DNA of 64,000 nucleotides from Faecalibacterium sp. I3-3-33. GTDB lineage: Bacteria > Bacillota > Clostridia > Oscillospirales > Ruminococcaceae. The translations under genes and the position numbers were made by a program. Location of the stretch: positions 1,674,001 to 1,738,000 of the forward strand of contig NZ_CP094469.1 of assembly GCF_023347295.1 (NCBI RefSeq), given 5' to 3'. Shown here one piece after another: positions 21,334 through 28,849 of the stretch (position 1 is the stretch's first letter; each line of letters starts with the position of its first letter). The notes under the pieces are model-generated. The model made no database searches and was not told where the DNA came from. It saw only the letters and a list, made by a program, of their open reading frames with translations.

Positions 21334-22393
21334 GTCGCCCTCCTCGCGGAGGGCGTGGATAGAAATTGCCTGCACTCCCTGACCGGCCTGCACACGCCTA
21401 CGGTCGCCCTCCTCGCGGAGGGCGTGGATAGAAATTGATATAAGTGTACGATTCTTACACCTATATTATACGTCGCCCTCCTCGCGGAGGGCGTGGATAG
21501 AAATATGGTCTTCCTTATCAGCTGTACCAGCCATGGGAAGGTCGCCCTCCTCGCGGAGGGCGTGGATAGAAATTGTTTCACTGAGGTTTAGACCCCAAAT
21601 GCAATGCGGTCGCCCTCCTCGCGGAGGGCGTGGATAGAAATGATGTGGTTAATCATGATAAGAATAATATTGGCGGCGTCGCCCTCCTCGCGGAGGGCGT
21701 GGATAGAAATCTTCTGCGGTGACATTGACGGCGGTGCGGGTGTAGTCGCCCTCCTCGCGGAGGGCGTGGATAGAAATTGAAATGGGTTCCCGCTCTGGAT
21801 ACCCCGCTGGAGTCGCCCTCCTCGCGGAGGGCGTGGATAGAAATAGCCTGACGATCTTGGTCTTGGTCGGGTGCAGCTCCGTCGCCCTCCTCGCGGAGGG
21901 CGTGGATAGAAATTGAAGAGCGTGCAAGCGCACTTGACCCCCGCCCAGGTCGCCCTCCTCGCGGAGGGCGTGGATAGAAATGTAGTAGTGCAGCACATCC
22001 AGCGGGTTCTCGCAGGGTCGCCCTCCTCGCGGAGGGCGTGGATAGAAATACGGATGGAGCGGCACCATGGCCACCGGCACGGATGGCTGTCGCCCTCCTC
22101 GCGGAGGGCGTGGATAGAAATTGGACGCCTTGCACGAGGAAACCGATGCCCTCCGGGTCGCCCTCCTCGCGGAGGGCGTGGATAGAAATCTGTTAATGAT
22201 GGTCGATAAGTCCCGGAATGCTGAGTCGCCCTCCTCGCGGAGGGCGTGGATAGAAATAAGACCAGCAGAAGCAAAGCGGCAGCAGTGGCCGTCGCCCTCC
22301 TCGCGGAGGACGTGGATAGAAATGAGCCTGCCGGGTGGTTCGACAAGGACGATTTTCAGTCGCCCTCCTCGTGGAGGGCGTGGATATACACTG

Positions 22394-22804
22394 TCATTGT
22401 CTTGATCCGAGATCTGCTGTCCGCAACTCCCGCAGTTTACCGATGATCTGATTCAAAAGTTCAACACGCTGTGTCCGTTCATCTGAGTATCGATTGATCT
22501 TTTCCAGTCTCATCATATCTTGTCGAACATCTTCTGCGACATAGTACATTGCCAGCGCAGAATGTTTTCCAAATTCTTGAAGAGCGTCTGTGTTGGCAGC
22601 CTGAACACAAGCCCCCGCCGCACGAATGTACCCTTCATAGATCTCACGATCGTGCTGCTGTTTTTCTATCTTGTCCTGATGTTCGTATTCCAGTTGTCTC
22701 ATTTTTTCTGCGTGTTTGTTGTTCAGATATGTCGTTGCTACCGGAGATACAACGGCTCCAATAATAGCCACGATCGCTGCAATTTCAGAAAAATCCATTT
22801 TCAT
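22394..22804 (-). CDS. Small membrane-anchored coiled-coil protein, unknown function
   Basis: A 136-residue protein I do not recognise. Residues 5-27 (FSEIAAIVAIIGAVVSPVATTYL) form one membrane helix. The rest is charged and strongly helical (KHAEKMRQLEYEHQDKIEKQQHDREIYEGYIR), likely a coiled coil. Small proteins of this layout occur in mobile elements and defence loci, but nothing here fixes a role. Its stop codon lies 2 nt beyond the last CRISPR repeat, on the opposite strand, so it converges on the array. No strong RBS is visible; the second Met (residue 3) is an alternative start. Confidence 0.6.
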   Translation of the reverse strand: MKMDFSEIAAIVAIIGAVVSPVATTYLNNKHAEKMRQLEYEHQDKIEKQQHDREIYEGYIRAAGACVQAANTDALQEFGKHSALAMYYVAEDVRQDMMRLEKINRYSDERTQRVELLNQIIGKLRELRTADLGSRQ

Positions 22805-22897
22805 CGCCTTCCTTCTGCCCCAGTATACCGCAGAAGCAACCCCACATCAAGGCGGTCATGCCACCGCATACAAAATAAGATCATTCCGAATTTTCCA

Positions 22898-22926
22898 TTG
22901 TATTTTACAGCGTCCGGCGCTATACT
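22898..22926 (+). promoter_or_regulatory. Promoter of the CPCC gene
   Basis: TTGTAT (22898-22903), exactly 17 nt, TATACT (22921-22926). The transcript would begin near 22933, at the base of the hairpin at 22935-23000. Confidence 0.6.
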
Positions 22927-22934
22927 CATTGCAT

Positions 22935-23000
22935 AAGATACTTCCTGTGCATCCGCAAGGGTACACCGCACTGCCTTCGGGAGCAGTGTGGGAGTATCTT
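22935..23000 (+). promoter_or_regulatory. Structured 5' leader before the CPCC gene
   Basis: Outer stem AAGATACT (22935-22942) with AGTATCTT (22993-23000); inner stem CGCACTGC (22967-22974) with GCAGTGTG (22983-22990) closing on a CTTCGGGA loop region. It is followed by TTATATAATAAAAA and the RBS. The fold occupies the whole 5' UTR. I do not recognise it as a known riboswitch class. Confidence 0.5.
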
Positions 23001-23029
23001 TTATATAATAAAAATGGAGAGGCACAATC

Positions 23030-23365
23030 GTGGCAGAAACGATTCCCTGCCCAGTATGCGGCAAGACCCATGTTGCAGAATATGACATCTGTGATGTCTG
23101 TGGTTGGGAAAATGACCCTGTGCAGCTTTTCGAGCCCAACCTTCCCGGCGGTGCAAACGAAATGAGTTTGCAACAAGCCAGAATGTCTTATCACCTTATC
23201 AGAAACCGAACCTCAATGCGTACAGGCGATATGATCAAAGTAAGATTTATCGAAAAAGACGATCCTATTACATTGCGCAATGGAAAGATTTATGATGCCC
23301 GCGTATTGAAACCAACAAAAAATGGGAAACGCTGGTACGGAATCGAATGGAGTGAAATCAAATGA
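23030..23365 (+). CDS. Cysteine-rich CPCC-family protein
   Basis: A 111-residue protein starting with a zinc-ribbon-like module: CPVCG (C7, C10) and CDVCGWENDPVQ (C21, C24), followed by GGANEMSLQQAR, which matches the Cys-rich CPCC domain seen in small bacterial proteins of unknown function. The C-terminal half (DMIKVRFIEKDDPITLRNGKIYDARVLKP) looks like a small beta domain. Start is GTG at 23030 behind GGAGAGG; the nearby ATG is out of frame. It overlaps the next small ORF by 4 nt. Codons are more AT-rich than in neighbouring genes. Confidence 0.7.
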   Translation: MAETIPCPVCGKTHVAEYDICDVCGWENDPVQLFEPNLPGGANEMSLQQARMSYHLIRNRTSMRTGDMIKVRFIEKDDPITLRNGKIYDARVLKPTKNGKRWYGIEWSEIK

Positions 23366-23484
23366 AAGAATACACGCCTTCTGGTAAAACACCGGAAGAA
23401 CTTGCAGCTGAAATCAAAAAGCTGGAAAAAGAAAGCGAAAATATGACCGAATGGCCAGATGTAGATAACTACGTTGACGATTGA
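23362..23484 (+). CDS. 40-residue acidic peptide coupled to the CPCC gene
   Basis: A short ORF (MKEYTPSGKTPEELAAEIKK, 40 residues in all) begins on the ATGA overlap with the CPCC gene and stops directly before a terminator. The product is helical and acidic, ending WPDVDNYVDD. The overlap and the terminator placement argue that it is a real second cistron. I do not recognise it; it could be an antitoxin- or adaptor-sized partner, but that is a guess. Confidence 0.55.
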   Translation: MKEYTPSGKTPEELAAEIKKLEKESENMTEWPDVDNYVDD

Positions 23485-23512
23485 ACCACGATGCACGCGC
23501 ACCGTGGTTTTT
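23484..23512 (+). terminator. Terminator after the CPCC/small ORF unit
   Basis: AACCACG (23484-23490) pairs with CGTGGTT (23503-23509), followed by TTTTTG. It overlaps the stop of the 40-residue ORF. Confidence 0.75.
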
Positions 23513-23655
23513 GTTTGCCCATTTTTAGCACGATGTAGAAATGCACTGTGCTATTATTGCGCCGTCTTTTGCGCCACTAAATAAAGCAATTTCCAGATAA
23601 ACAGGGGTAATTAAGGCACAATCGCCCACTTTCCCATCCCCTGCCGTACAAACAA

Positions 23656-23698
23656 AAACCCCCGAAAATCGGCTTCACAAGCCAACTTTCGGGGGTTT
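23656..23698 (-). terminator. Terminator after tRNA-Thr
   Basis: AAACCCCCGAAA (23656-23667) pairs with TTTCGGGGGTTT (23687-23698). On the minus strand the stem runs into TTTTTGTTTG, just downstream of the tRNA 3' end. Confidence 0.85.
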
Positions 23699-23703
23699 CT
23701 TTT

Positions 23704-23779
23704 TGGAGCTACTGACCTGATTCGAACAGGCGACCTGCTCATTACGAGTGAGCTGCTCTACCAGCTGAGCCACAGTAGC
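23704..23779 (-). tRNA. tRNA-Thr (anticodon CGU)
   Basis: Full cloverleaf on the minus strand: acceptor GCTACTG/CAGTAGC with discriminator T and encoded CCA, D arm GCTC/GAGC, anticodon stem GCTCA/TGAGC with loop CTCGTAA (anticodon CGT, reads ACG), and T arm with TTCGAAT. It is transcribed alone, between its own promoter and terminator. Confidence 0.96.
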
Positions 23780-23807
23780 ACATTGCACATCTGCTGCAAC
23801 AGGCAAT

Positions 23808-23836
23808 ATTCTACCATATTTCTGCGGTGCTGTCAA
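23808..23836 (-). promoter_or_regulatory. Promoter of tRNA-Thr
   Basis: Minus-strand TTGACA (23836-23831), 17-nt spacer, TAGAAT (23813-23808), about 29 nt before the tRNA 5' end. Confidence 0.75.
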
Positions 23837-23890
23837 GGCCGGATTTCCTGTAAGCGGGGCAGCTTTTGCAGGGAGTTTCACAAAAAGTTA

Positions 23891-23918
23891 TTGCATTTTA
23901 GCCCAGCGGCTTTATAAT
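23891..23918 (+). promoter_or_regulatory. Promoter of the dnaD-dnaC unit
   Basis: TTGCAT (23891-23896), 16-nt spacer, TATAAT (23913-23918), divergent from the tRNA-Thr promoter. Confidence 0.6.
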
Positions 23919-23971
23919 AGAATTGATTGCGCAAAAGGCCGCGCCTTTTGCCGGAAAGGACGAGCTGCACC

Positions 23972-24340
23972 ATGATCTTTGTTCCCCTGCTGCACTACTT
24001 TTTGTGCAAGAATGATTACAGCGGCAACGAGGCCGGGCTGCGCTACCGGCTTACGCCGGGCAAGCGCACCGTGCCGGACCCGGACGGCGGCGCGGATGCC
24101 ACCAAAGAGGAGAAAATTCTCACCGTGGACTACTGGCCCGCGCCTTGGACGATCGACAAGACCGACCCCGCCCTGCGCCGCCGGGAGGTATTTCCGCTTA
24201 CGGACGAAGGGCGTGCCGCCGCCGCGCAGTATCTGAAAGACGCCTACGATGCCGCGCCGGAGCGCTGGAACAACTGCCCGGACATGATGGACTGCGACCC
24301 TTGGGAGCCGCCTGCCGAGCCGGATCCTGCCAACGAATAA
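23972..24340 (+). CDS. Hypothetical protein upstream of dnaD
   Basis: A 122-residue protein that I do not recognise. N terminus MIFVPLLHYFLCKNDYSGNEAGLRYRLTP is mildly hydrophobic; the rest is polar, Asp/Pro-rich and ends in an acidic tail (CPDMMDCDPWEPPAEPDPANE). I chose the ATG at 23972, preceded by GGAAAGGA, over an upstream in-frame codon that begins inside the promoter transcript start. It lies 16 nt before dnaD and is probably co-transcribed with it. Confidence 0.65.
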   Translation: MIFVPLLHYFLCKNDYSGNEAGLRYRLTPGKRTVPDPDGGADATKEEKILTVDYWPAPWTIDKTDPALRRREVFPLTDEGRAAAAQYLKDAYDAAPERWNNCPDMMDCDPWEPPAEPDPANE

Positions 24341-24356
24341 ACCGAACGAGGAAACC

Positions 24357-25271
24357 ATGATCTACCGTTTGAAAGAACTGAAAGGCGATACCATCGCCGT
24401 GCCGCAGCTGGTGTTCTCTAAGCTGGGCATTGCCGAAGAATACAATGTGCGGGTGGCGCTGTATGTGCTGGCTACCGGCGTGACCGACTCGGACAAGATC
24501 TGCGCCGACCTCAAGCTGCGCAGCCGCATCAGCGCTGAGAGCGCGCTGGCCTTCTGGGCAGGTGCAGGGCTTTTGGAACGCTACGAGGAAAACGCCGCGC
24601 CGGGCGCAGAGCCCAGCGCCCCTGCCCCCATGCGCTGGGCGGAGATCGCCGCTGCCAGCCGCACCGACCCTATGATCTCCAGCCTGATCGACTGCGCACA
24701 GACCAGCTTTGCCCGTCCGCTGACCCACACCGAGATGGAAAAGCTGGTAAACCTGTATGTGCAGGAGGGCTTTGCACCCGAGACCGTGATGCTCTGTGTG
24801 GCCTATGTGGCCAGCCGGGGCAAGCGCACCCTAGCCGCCGTGACCCACGAACTGAAGGTCTGGCGTGCCGAGGGCGTGGAGACCGGCGAACAGGCTGACG
24901 CCCACTTAAAGCTGCTGGCGCTGCGCCAGAGCCGCGAGGAGTATGTCAGCGGCCTGCTGCAGATCTCCCCCGAGGAGCTGACGCTGGGCGGGCGCAAGGC
25001 CATTGCGCGCTGGTACGAGGTGTACGGCTACGATGACGCCATGGTACAGGAAGCCGCCGTACAGGCTGGTCCCAAGCGGGATCTGTGGTACTGGAACAGC
25101 ATCCTGAAAACATGGAACGCCAAGGGTCTGCGCAACATCCATGATGTGCGCGGCCCTGTGGCCGCAGCCGGTGCCAGCCGGAATATCCGGGTGGACCGCG
25201 ACACGCCCAGCGGAAACGATATCCTGAAAAACGCCACCCGCCGCCGTTCTCTTATTAAGAAGCCGGAGTAA
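24357..25271 (+). CDS. DnaD-domain replication/primosome protein
   Basis: A 304-residue protein of the DnaD/DnaB_2 family of Firmicute primosome proteins that remodel DNA and help load the replicative helicase at origins and restart sites. It has an N-terminal winged-helix-like part (about 1-85), a linker, and the DnaB_2-type domain at about 110-270, with the diagnostic WYEVYGYDDAMVQEA and YWNSILKTWNAKGLRNIHDV. It sits directly before the DnaC/DnaI-type loader, as expected for a primosome module. RBS is weak (ACGAGGAAACC before ATG). Confidence 0.88.
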   Translation: MIYRLKELKGDTIAVPQLVFSKLGIAEEYNVRVALYVLATGVTDSDKICADLKLRSRISAESALAFWAGAGLLERYEENAAPGAEPSAPAPMRWAEIAAASRTDPMISSLIDCAQTSFARPLTHTEMEKLVNLYVQEGFAPETVMLCVAYVASRGKRTLAAVTHELKVWRAEGVETGEQADAHLKLLALRQSREEYVSGLLQISPEELTLGGRKAIARWYEVYGYDDAMVQEAAVQAGPKRDLWYWNSILKTWNAKGLRNIHDVRGPVAAAGASRNIRVDRDTPSGNDILKNATRRRSLIKKPE

Positions 25272-25280
25272 GGAGCCTTT

Positions 25281-26261
25281 ATGCGTACCAAAAACGAATT
25301 ATATCAGCAGGCATTGCGCACCGTAGCCATGCGGCGGCAGACCGCTCGCGCTTTGGCGCAGGATGCACAGGCCGAAGCCGAGGCCGCCATCCCCGGGCTG
25401 CGCCACGCCGAGGAGGAGGTGCGGGTGCGGGGCATTCGCTGCGCCATTGCCGGAGCTTCCGGCAAGGACCGCACCGAGACCGCCGCTGCCCTTGCGGCGG
25501 CAAAGCAGAAGCTGACTACCCTACTGGCTGAGAGCGGACGCCCTGCGGATGCGCTGGAGCCGAAGTTCACCTGCAAGCGGTGCGAGGACACCGGCGCGGT
25601 GGACGGCCACACCTGCGACTGTGTGCGCCGGGTGATGCAGCAACTGCGCCGGAAGGAGATCGAGGAGCTGTCCAGCCTGTCCATCTCCAGCTTTGACACC
25701 ATGCAGCTGGACTACTACCCCAACACGGTGGACAAGGCGCTGGGTGAGAGCGTGCGCAGCTACATGGCCGAGGTTCTGGCCGACCTGCGGGATTACGCCG
25801 CGGACTTCTCCCCTGCCACCCGCGAAAGCCTGCTGCTGGTAGGCAACGCAGGGCTGGGCAAGACCCATGCCGCCCTTGCCATTGCCGGGGAGGTGCTGCG
25901 GCAGAACTACGATGTGATCTATGTCTCCTGCCCGGACTTTTTCGGCAAGCTGGAGGCGCTGCATTTCGGCACAGACCCCGGCGGCGAGGAGGAGACCTTG
26001 TTCCAGACTGCCTGCAACGCCGATCTGCTGATCTTGGACGATTTGGGCACGGAATTCAACTCCAGCTTCTTCCTGACCAATCTATACAGCCTGCTGAATA
26101 ACCGCTTGGGCGCAAAGCTGCCCACCATCGTCACCACCAACATCACGGACGGTACGCTGCTGGAAAAGCTGTATACAGAGAAGATCTCCAGCCGCCTTGC
26201 AGCCTTTGTGCAGATCCAGTTCTTAGGCAGTGATATCCGGGTACAGAAGGCCGCAGAATAA
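25281..26261 (+). CDS. DnaC/DnaI-type helicase-loader ATPase
   Basis: A 326-residue AAA+ ATPase of the DnaC/DnaI family. A zinc-finger-like CKRCEDTGAVDGHTCDC (about 97-113) precedes the ATPase core: Walker A GNAGLGKTH (about 187), Walker B LLILDDLGTE, sensor-1 IVTTNI and Arg finger segment KISSRL. It loads DnaB-type helicase, probably together with the DnaD protein 9 nt upstream. N-terminal 95 residues are an alanine-rich coiled coil. RBS AAGGAG. An alternative role in phage or plasmid replication is less likely because the module lacks phage neighbours. Confidence 0.9.
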   Translation: MRTKNELYQQALRTVAMRRQTARALAQDAQAEAEAAIPGLRHAEEEVRVRGIRCAIAGASGKDRTETAAALAAAKQKLTTLLAESGRPADALEPKFTCKRCEDTGAVDGHTCDCVRRVMQQLRRKEIEELSSLSISSFDTMQLDYYPNTVDKALGESVRSYMAEVLADLRDYAADFSPATRESLLLVGNAGLGKTHAALAIAGEVLRQNYDVIYVSCPDFFGKLEALHFGTDPGGEEETLFQTACNADLLILDDLGTEFNSSFFLTNLYSLLNNRLGAKLPTIVTTNITDGTLLEKLYTEKISSRLAAFVQIQFLGSDIRVQKAAE

Positions 26262-26338
26262 GTCGATTTATTTCTGCCGGAATTGTACATCTTTTGAGAG
26301 AAGCAATCGCAAAATAAGTGCGAATCACCGCGCAAACG

Positions 26339-26405
26339 AAAAGCCATCTGCCGCAGCATGACCGGGGTTTAAAGCCCTTGGAATCAGCTGTGGCAGATGG
26401 CTTTA
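26339..26405. terminator. Shared bidirectional terminator between dnaC and walJ genes
   Basis: AAGCCATCTGCC (26341-26352) pairs with GGCAGATGGCTT (26392-26403), with CAGC/GCTG inside. T-rich tails follow on both strands (CTTTATTGTTT on plus, GGCTTTTCGTTT on minus), suiting two convergent genes. Confidence 0.75.
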
Positions 26406-26417
26406 TTGTTTGACAAA

Positions 26418-27206
26418 TCAGAACTCTAATGCAGGGCTTACCTCATTGCGGCGCTGTGCCTGCACGATGCAGTCCTTTTCCGGCACGACACCGGCTGCAC
26501 CCAAGGTGGTGAACACGGTCTGCAAAGCAAGAGCGGGTGTGTTATTCTCCTGCGAGAGATGGCACAGGGCAAACTTTTTGCAGCCGCTCTGGATCAGTTC
26601 CAGAAGCTTTGCGGAGCATTCATCGTTGGAAAGATGTCCCCGCACGCTCTCGATGCGGGCGCGCAGATAGTAGGGGTAGGGCCCGCTGCGCAGCATGTGC
26701 AGGTCGTAGTTGCTTTCCAGCGCCACAAGGTCGCAGCCGGAAAGCGCCTCGTGCACCGGCGGGGTCAGAGTACCAAGGTCGGTGGCGATGGTCATGGTCT
26801 TATCGTCCGGGGTGTGGATGCGGTAGCCCACGCAGGGTACATCGTGGCTGGTGGGGAAAGACTGCACCCCAAAGCAGCCGATGTCCTCTTCCCTGCCCTC
26901 CAACGCATTCAGCTCACAGTTGGCGGGCACGATATCGTTGGCGTCCAGAAAATCCAGCGTAGCCGCTGCACCGTACACCGGCAGCGGGTTCTTTTTCAGG
27001 AAGGTGGAAAGCCCCTTGACGTGGTCGCTGTGCTCGTGGGTGACAAGGATGCCCGCGCAATCGCTGATGGCAAGCCCCAGCGATTTGAGCGCTGCCGTGG
27101 TGGTGCGCACCCCCTTGCCCATATCCACGATGAGGTACTGCGCACCGCAGCGCACCACGCTGCTGTTGCCGGAAGAACCGGAATACAATGAAATGAACTC
27201 TGCCAT
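26418..27206 (-). CDS. walJ: WalJ/YycJ-family metallo-beta-lactamase-fold hydrolase
   Basis: A 262-residue MBL-fold protein with the metal motif THEHSDHVKGL (H57, H59, D61, H62), N-terminal SGSSGNSSVVRCG and later histidines (TSHDVP, VRGHLSN, CHLS). This is the YycJ/WalJ type, linked in Firmicutes to the WalKR locus and coordination of cell division with replication; some members have 5'-exonuclease activity. Here it is not beside walKR but downstream of murA, with a terminator between. Exact substrate is unknown. Confidence 0.88.
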   Translation of the reverse strand: MAEFISLYSGSSGNSSVVRCGAQYLIVDMGKGVRTTTAALKSLGLAISDCAGILVTHEHSDHVKGLSTFLKKNPLPVYGAAATLDFLDANDIVPANCELNALEGREEDIGCFGVQSFPTSHDVPCVGYRIHTPDDKTMTIATDLGTLTPPVHEALSGCDLVALESNYDLHMLRSGPYPYYLRARIESVRGHLSNDECSAKLLELIQSGCKKFALCHLSQENNTPALALQTVFTTLGAAGVVPEKDCIVQAQRRNEVSPALEF

Positions 27207-27233
27207 GAAAACCTCTTATGTTAAAACCTGAAA

Positions 27234-27276
27234 ACAGCCCGCCGCACAGAACTTACGGCAGGCTGTTTGTTTTTTG
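27234..27276 (-). terminator. Terminator after murA
   Basis: AAACAGCC and GCCG arms pair with CGGC and GGCTGTTT around ACAGAACTTA. On the minus strand the stem is followed by TTTTCAGGTTTTA. Confidence 0.65.
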
Positions 27277-27282
27277 TTTGTG

Positions 27283-28569
27283 TTAAAGGGCCTGTTCCAG
27301 CGCGGCGGGCATCCGCTCCACCTTGCTGATCTCTGCACCCAGACCGCGCAGCTTTTCCACAATATTCTCGTAGCCGCGCTCGATATGGCCGATCTCCTCG
27401 ATCTCGCTGGTGCCATCGGCCATCAAAGCGGCCACCACCATAGCAGCACCGGCACGCAGGTCGGAGGCGCGCAGCGGGGCGGGGCTGAGCTTTTCCACTC
27501 CTTCAAATACGGCCACCTGACCGTCCACCTGTACGCTGGCACCCATCTTGCGCAGCTCATCCACATAGCGGAAGCGGTTGTCCCACACGCTCTCGGTGAT
27601 GGTGCTGGTGCCCTTGGCCACGCTCAGCAGCACACCCATCAGGGGCTGCATATCGGTGGGGAAACCGGGGTGCGGCATGGTGTTGATCTTCAGCGGCAGA
27701 ATATCGCCGGTGCGGGATACCCGCACTGCATCGTCAAATTCTTCCACAGTGATCCCTGCACGGCGCAGCTTGGCCGTGATGGGCTCCAAGTGCTTGGGGG
27801 TGACGTTCTTGATGAGCACATCGCCGCCGGTGGCAGCGGCAGCCACCATGTAGCTGCCGGCTTCGATCTGATCCGGGATGATACTGTAAGTGCAGCCGTG
27901 CATCTTTTCCACGCCGCGCACCTTGATGACATCCGTACCGGCACCGCGCACGTCTGCGCCGCACATATTCAAAAAGTTTGCCAGATCCACCACATGGGGC
28001 TCCTTGGCGCAGTTTTCCAGAATGGTCTGACCCTTGGCCATGACCGCAGAGAGCATACCGTTCATGGTAGCGCCCACGCTGACCTTATCAAAGAAGATAT
28101 GGGCACCGGTCAGCTCCTGCTTGGAGCGCACGGTGATCATGCCGTAGTCCACGCTGTCCTCTGCGCCCAGCGCGCTGAACACCTTCAGGTGCTGGTCGAT
28201 GGGGCGGGGGCCCAGATTGCAGCCGCCGGGCATAGCCACCTGTGCCTTGCCGAAACGGGAGAGCAGCGCGCCGAGGAAGTAGTAGCTGGCGCGCATCTGA
28301 CGGGACAGATCGTCCGGGACATTGGTGGTGACCAGATGCCGTGTATCGATCTCGTAGGTGTTGCGGTTGAGCATCTTCACCTGTGCACCAAGAGTACTCA
28401 GGATCTTGAGGCTGACCGACACATCGCTGATATCGGGCAGATTTTCGATCACGCAGACATCCGCTGCCAGAATGGTAGCAGGCAGAATACCCACAGCCGC
28501 ATTTTTTGCGCCGGAAATAGTCACTTCTCCGTGCAGGGGCTTACCGCCGGTAATAACAAATTTCTCCAC
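27283..28569 (-). CDS. murA: UDP-N-acetylglucosamine 1-carboxyvinyltransferase MurA
   Basis: Catalyses the first committed step of peptidoglycan synthesis, transferring enolpyruvate from PEP to UDP-GlcNAc; target of fosfomycin. The 428-residue protein has the N-terminal GAKNAAV with catalytic Lys, RASYYFLGALLSRF, the catalytic-loop cysteine C117 in PGGCNLGPRPIDQH, and the second EPSP-like domain (HPGFPTDMQ, ESVWDNRF, DLRAGAAM). The frame opens further upstream, but AAGGAG lies 7 nt before a GTG at 28569, which gives the canonical N terminus (MEKFVITGG), so I use that start. Cys rather than Asp at 117 predicts a fosfomycin-sensitive enzyme. Confidence 0.97.
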   Translation of the reverse strand: MEKFVITGGKPLHGEVTISGAKNAAVGILPATILAADVCVIENLPDISDVSVSLKILSTLGAQVKMLNRNTYEIDTRHLVTTNVPDDLSRQMRASYYFLGALLSRFGKAQVAMPGGCNLGPRPIDQHLKVFSALGAEDSVDYGMITVRSKQELTGAHIFFDKVSVGATMNGMLSAVMAKGQTILENCAKEPHVVDLANFLNMCGADVRGAGTDVIKVRGVEKMHGCTYSIIPDQIEAGSYMVAAAATGGDVLIKNVTPKHLEPITAKLRRAGITVEEFDDAVRVSRTGDILPLKINTMPHPGFPTDMQPLMGVLLSVAKGTSTITESVWDNRFRYVDELRKMGASVQVDGQVAVFEGVEKLSPAPLRASDLRAGAAMVVAALMADGTSEIEEIGHIERGYENIVEKLRGLGAEISKVERMPAALEQAL

Positions 28570-28697
28570 TTTTATGATCTCCTTGTCAAAGGCCTGTGTC
28601 ACAGGCCTGTTAAGGCTACTGAAAGCATTCCATTTCGTTACTTGTACCGCCAGGGTGTACAGATTTACCAACACCGGGGCAGATTTATAACTATCCT

Positions 28698-28726
28698 ATT
28701 ATACACTACTTCCACAAAAAAGCAAA
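28698..28726 (-). promoter_or_regulatory. Promoter of murA
   Basis: Minus-strand TTTGCT (28726-28721), 17-nt spacer, TATAAT (28703-28698). The leader is about 125 nt long. Confidence 0.65.
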
Positions 28727-28849
28727 GCCCGATTTGTATCTGTTTCATTATTTTCTGTTTTGCCCAGATTACACGCGGATATTCCAAAAATTTATTAAAA
28801 TTTCATCAATTTTGACCAAGGCTGGCCCGAATTTTACCCTTTGGCGATA

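Larger units (their letters stand above)
18020..22391 (+). CRISPR. Type I-C CRISPR array, 65 repeats and 64 spacers
   Basis: I counted 65 copies of a 33-nt repeat beginning GTCGCCCTCC and ending GGATAGAAAT. Its centre is a perfect 8-bp hairpin, CGCCCTCC/GGAGGGCG, with a TCGC loop, the form cut by Cas5c. Spacers are mostly 33-36 nt; one (22050-22088) is 39. Repeats are essentially invariant until the end: the copy at 22291 has one G-to-A change and the last (22359-22391) has a loop change and a decayed 3' end, marking the leader-distal side. The array contains exact duplications (19499-20040, 21198-21333) and near-duplicate spacers far apart. Open frames reading RRAWIE, LLAEGVDRN or YPRPPRGG are artefacts of the repeat. 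Confidence 0.99.

Noticed and set aside
18020..22391. Self-targeting spacers within the window
   Set aside because: Scanning spacers by eye against the flanking genes gave no convincing match; a computed search would be needed.
17770..22446. Dozens of overlapping frames in the array encoding RRAWIE, LLAEGVDRN or YPRPPRGG repeat proteins
   Set aside because: All are translations of the 33-nt CRISPR repeat in different frames; they have no RBS and change with spacer content.
28570..28674. Longer murA N terminus starting at 28674
   Set aside because: The extension has no MurA homology and covers the RBS that serves the GTG at 28569.
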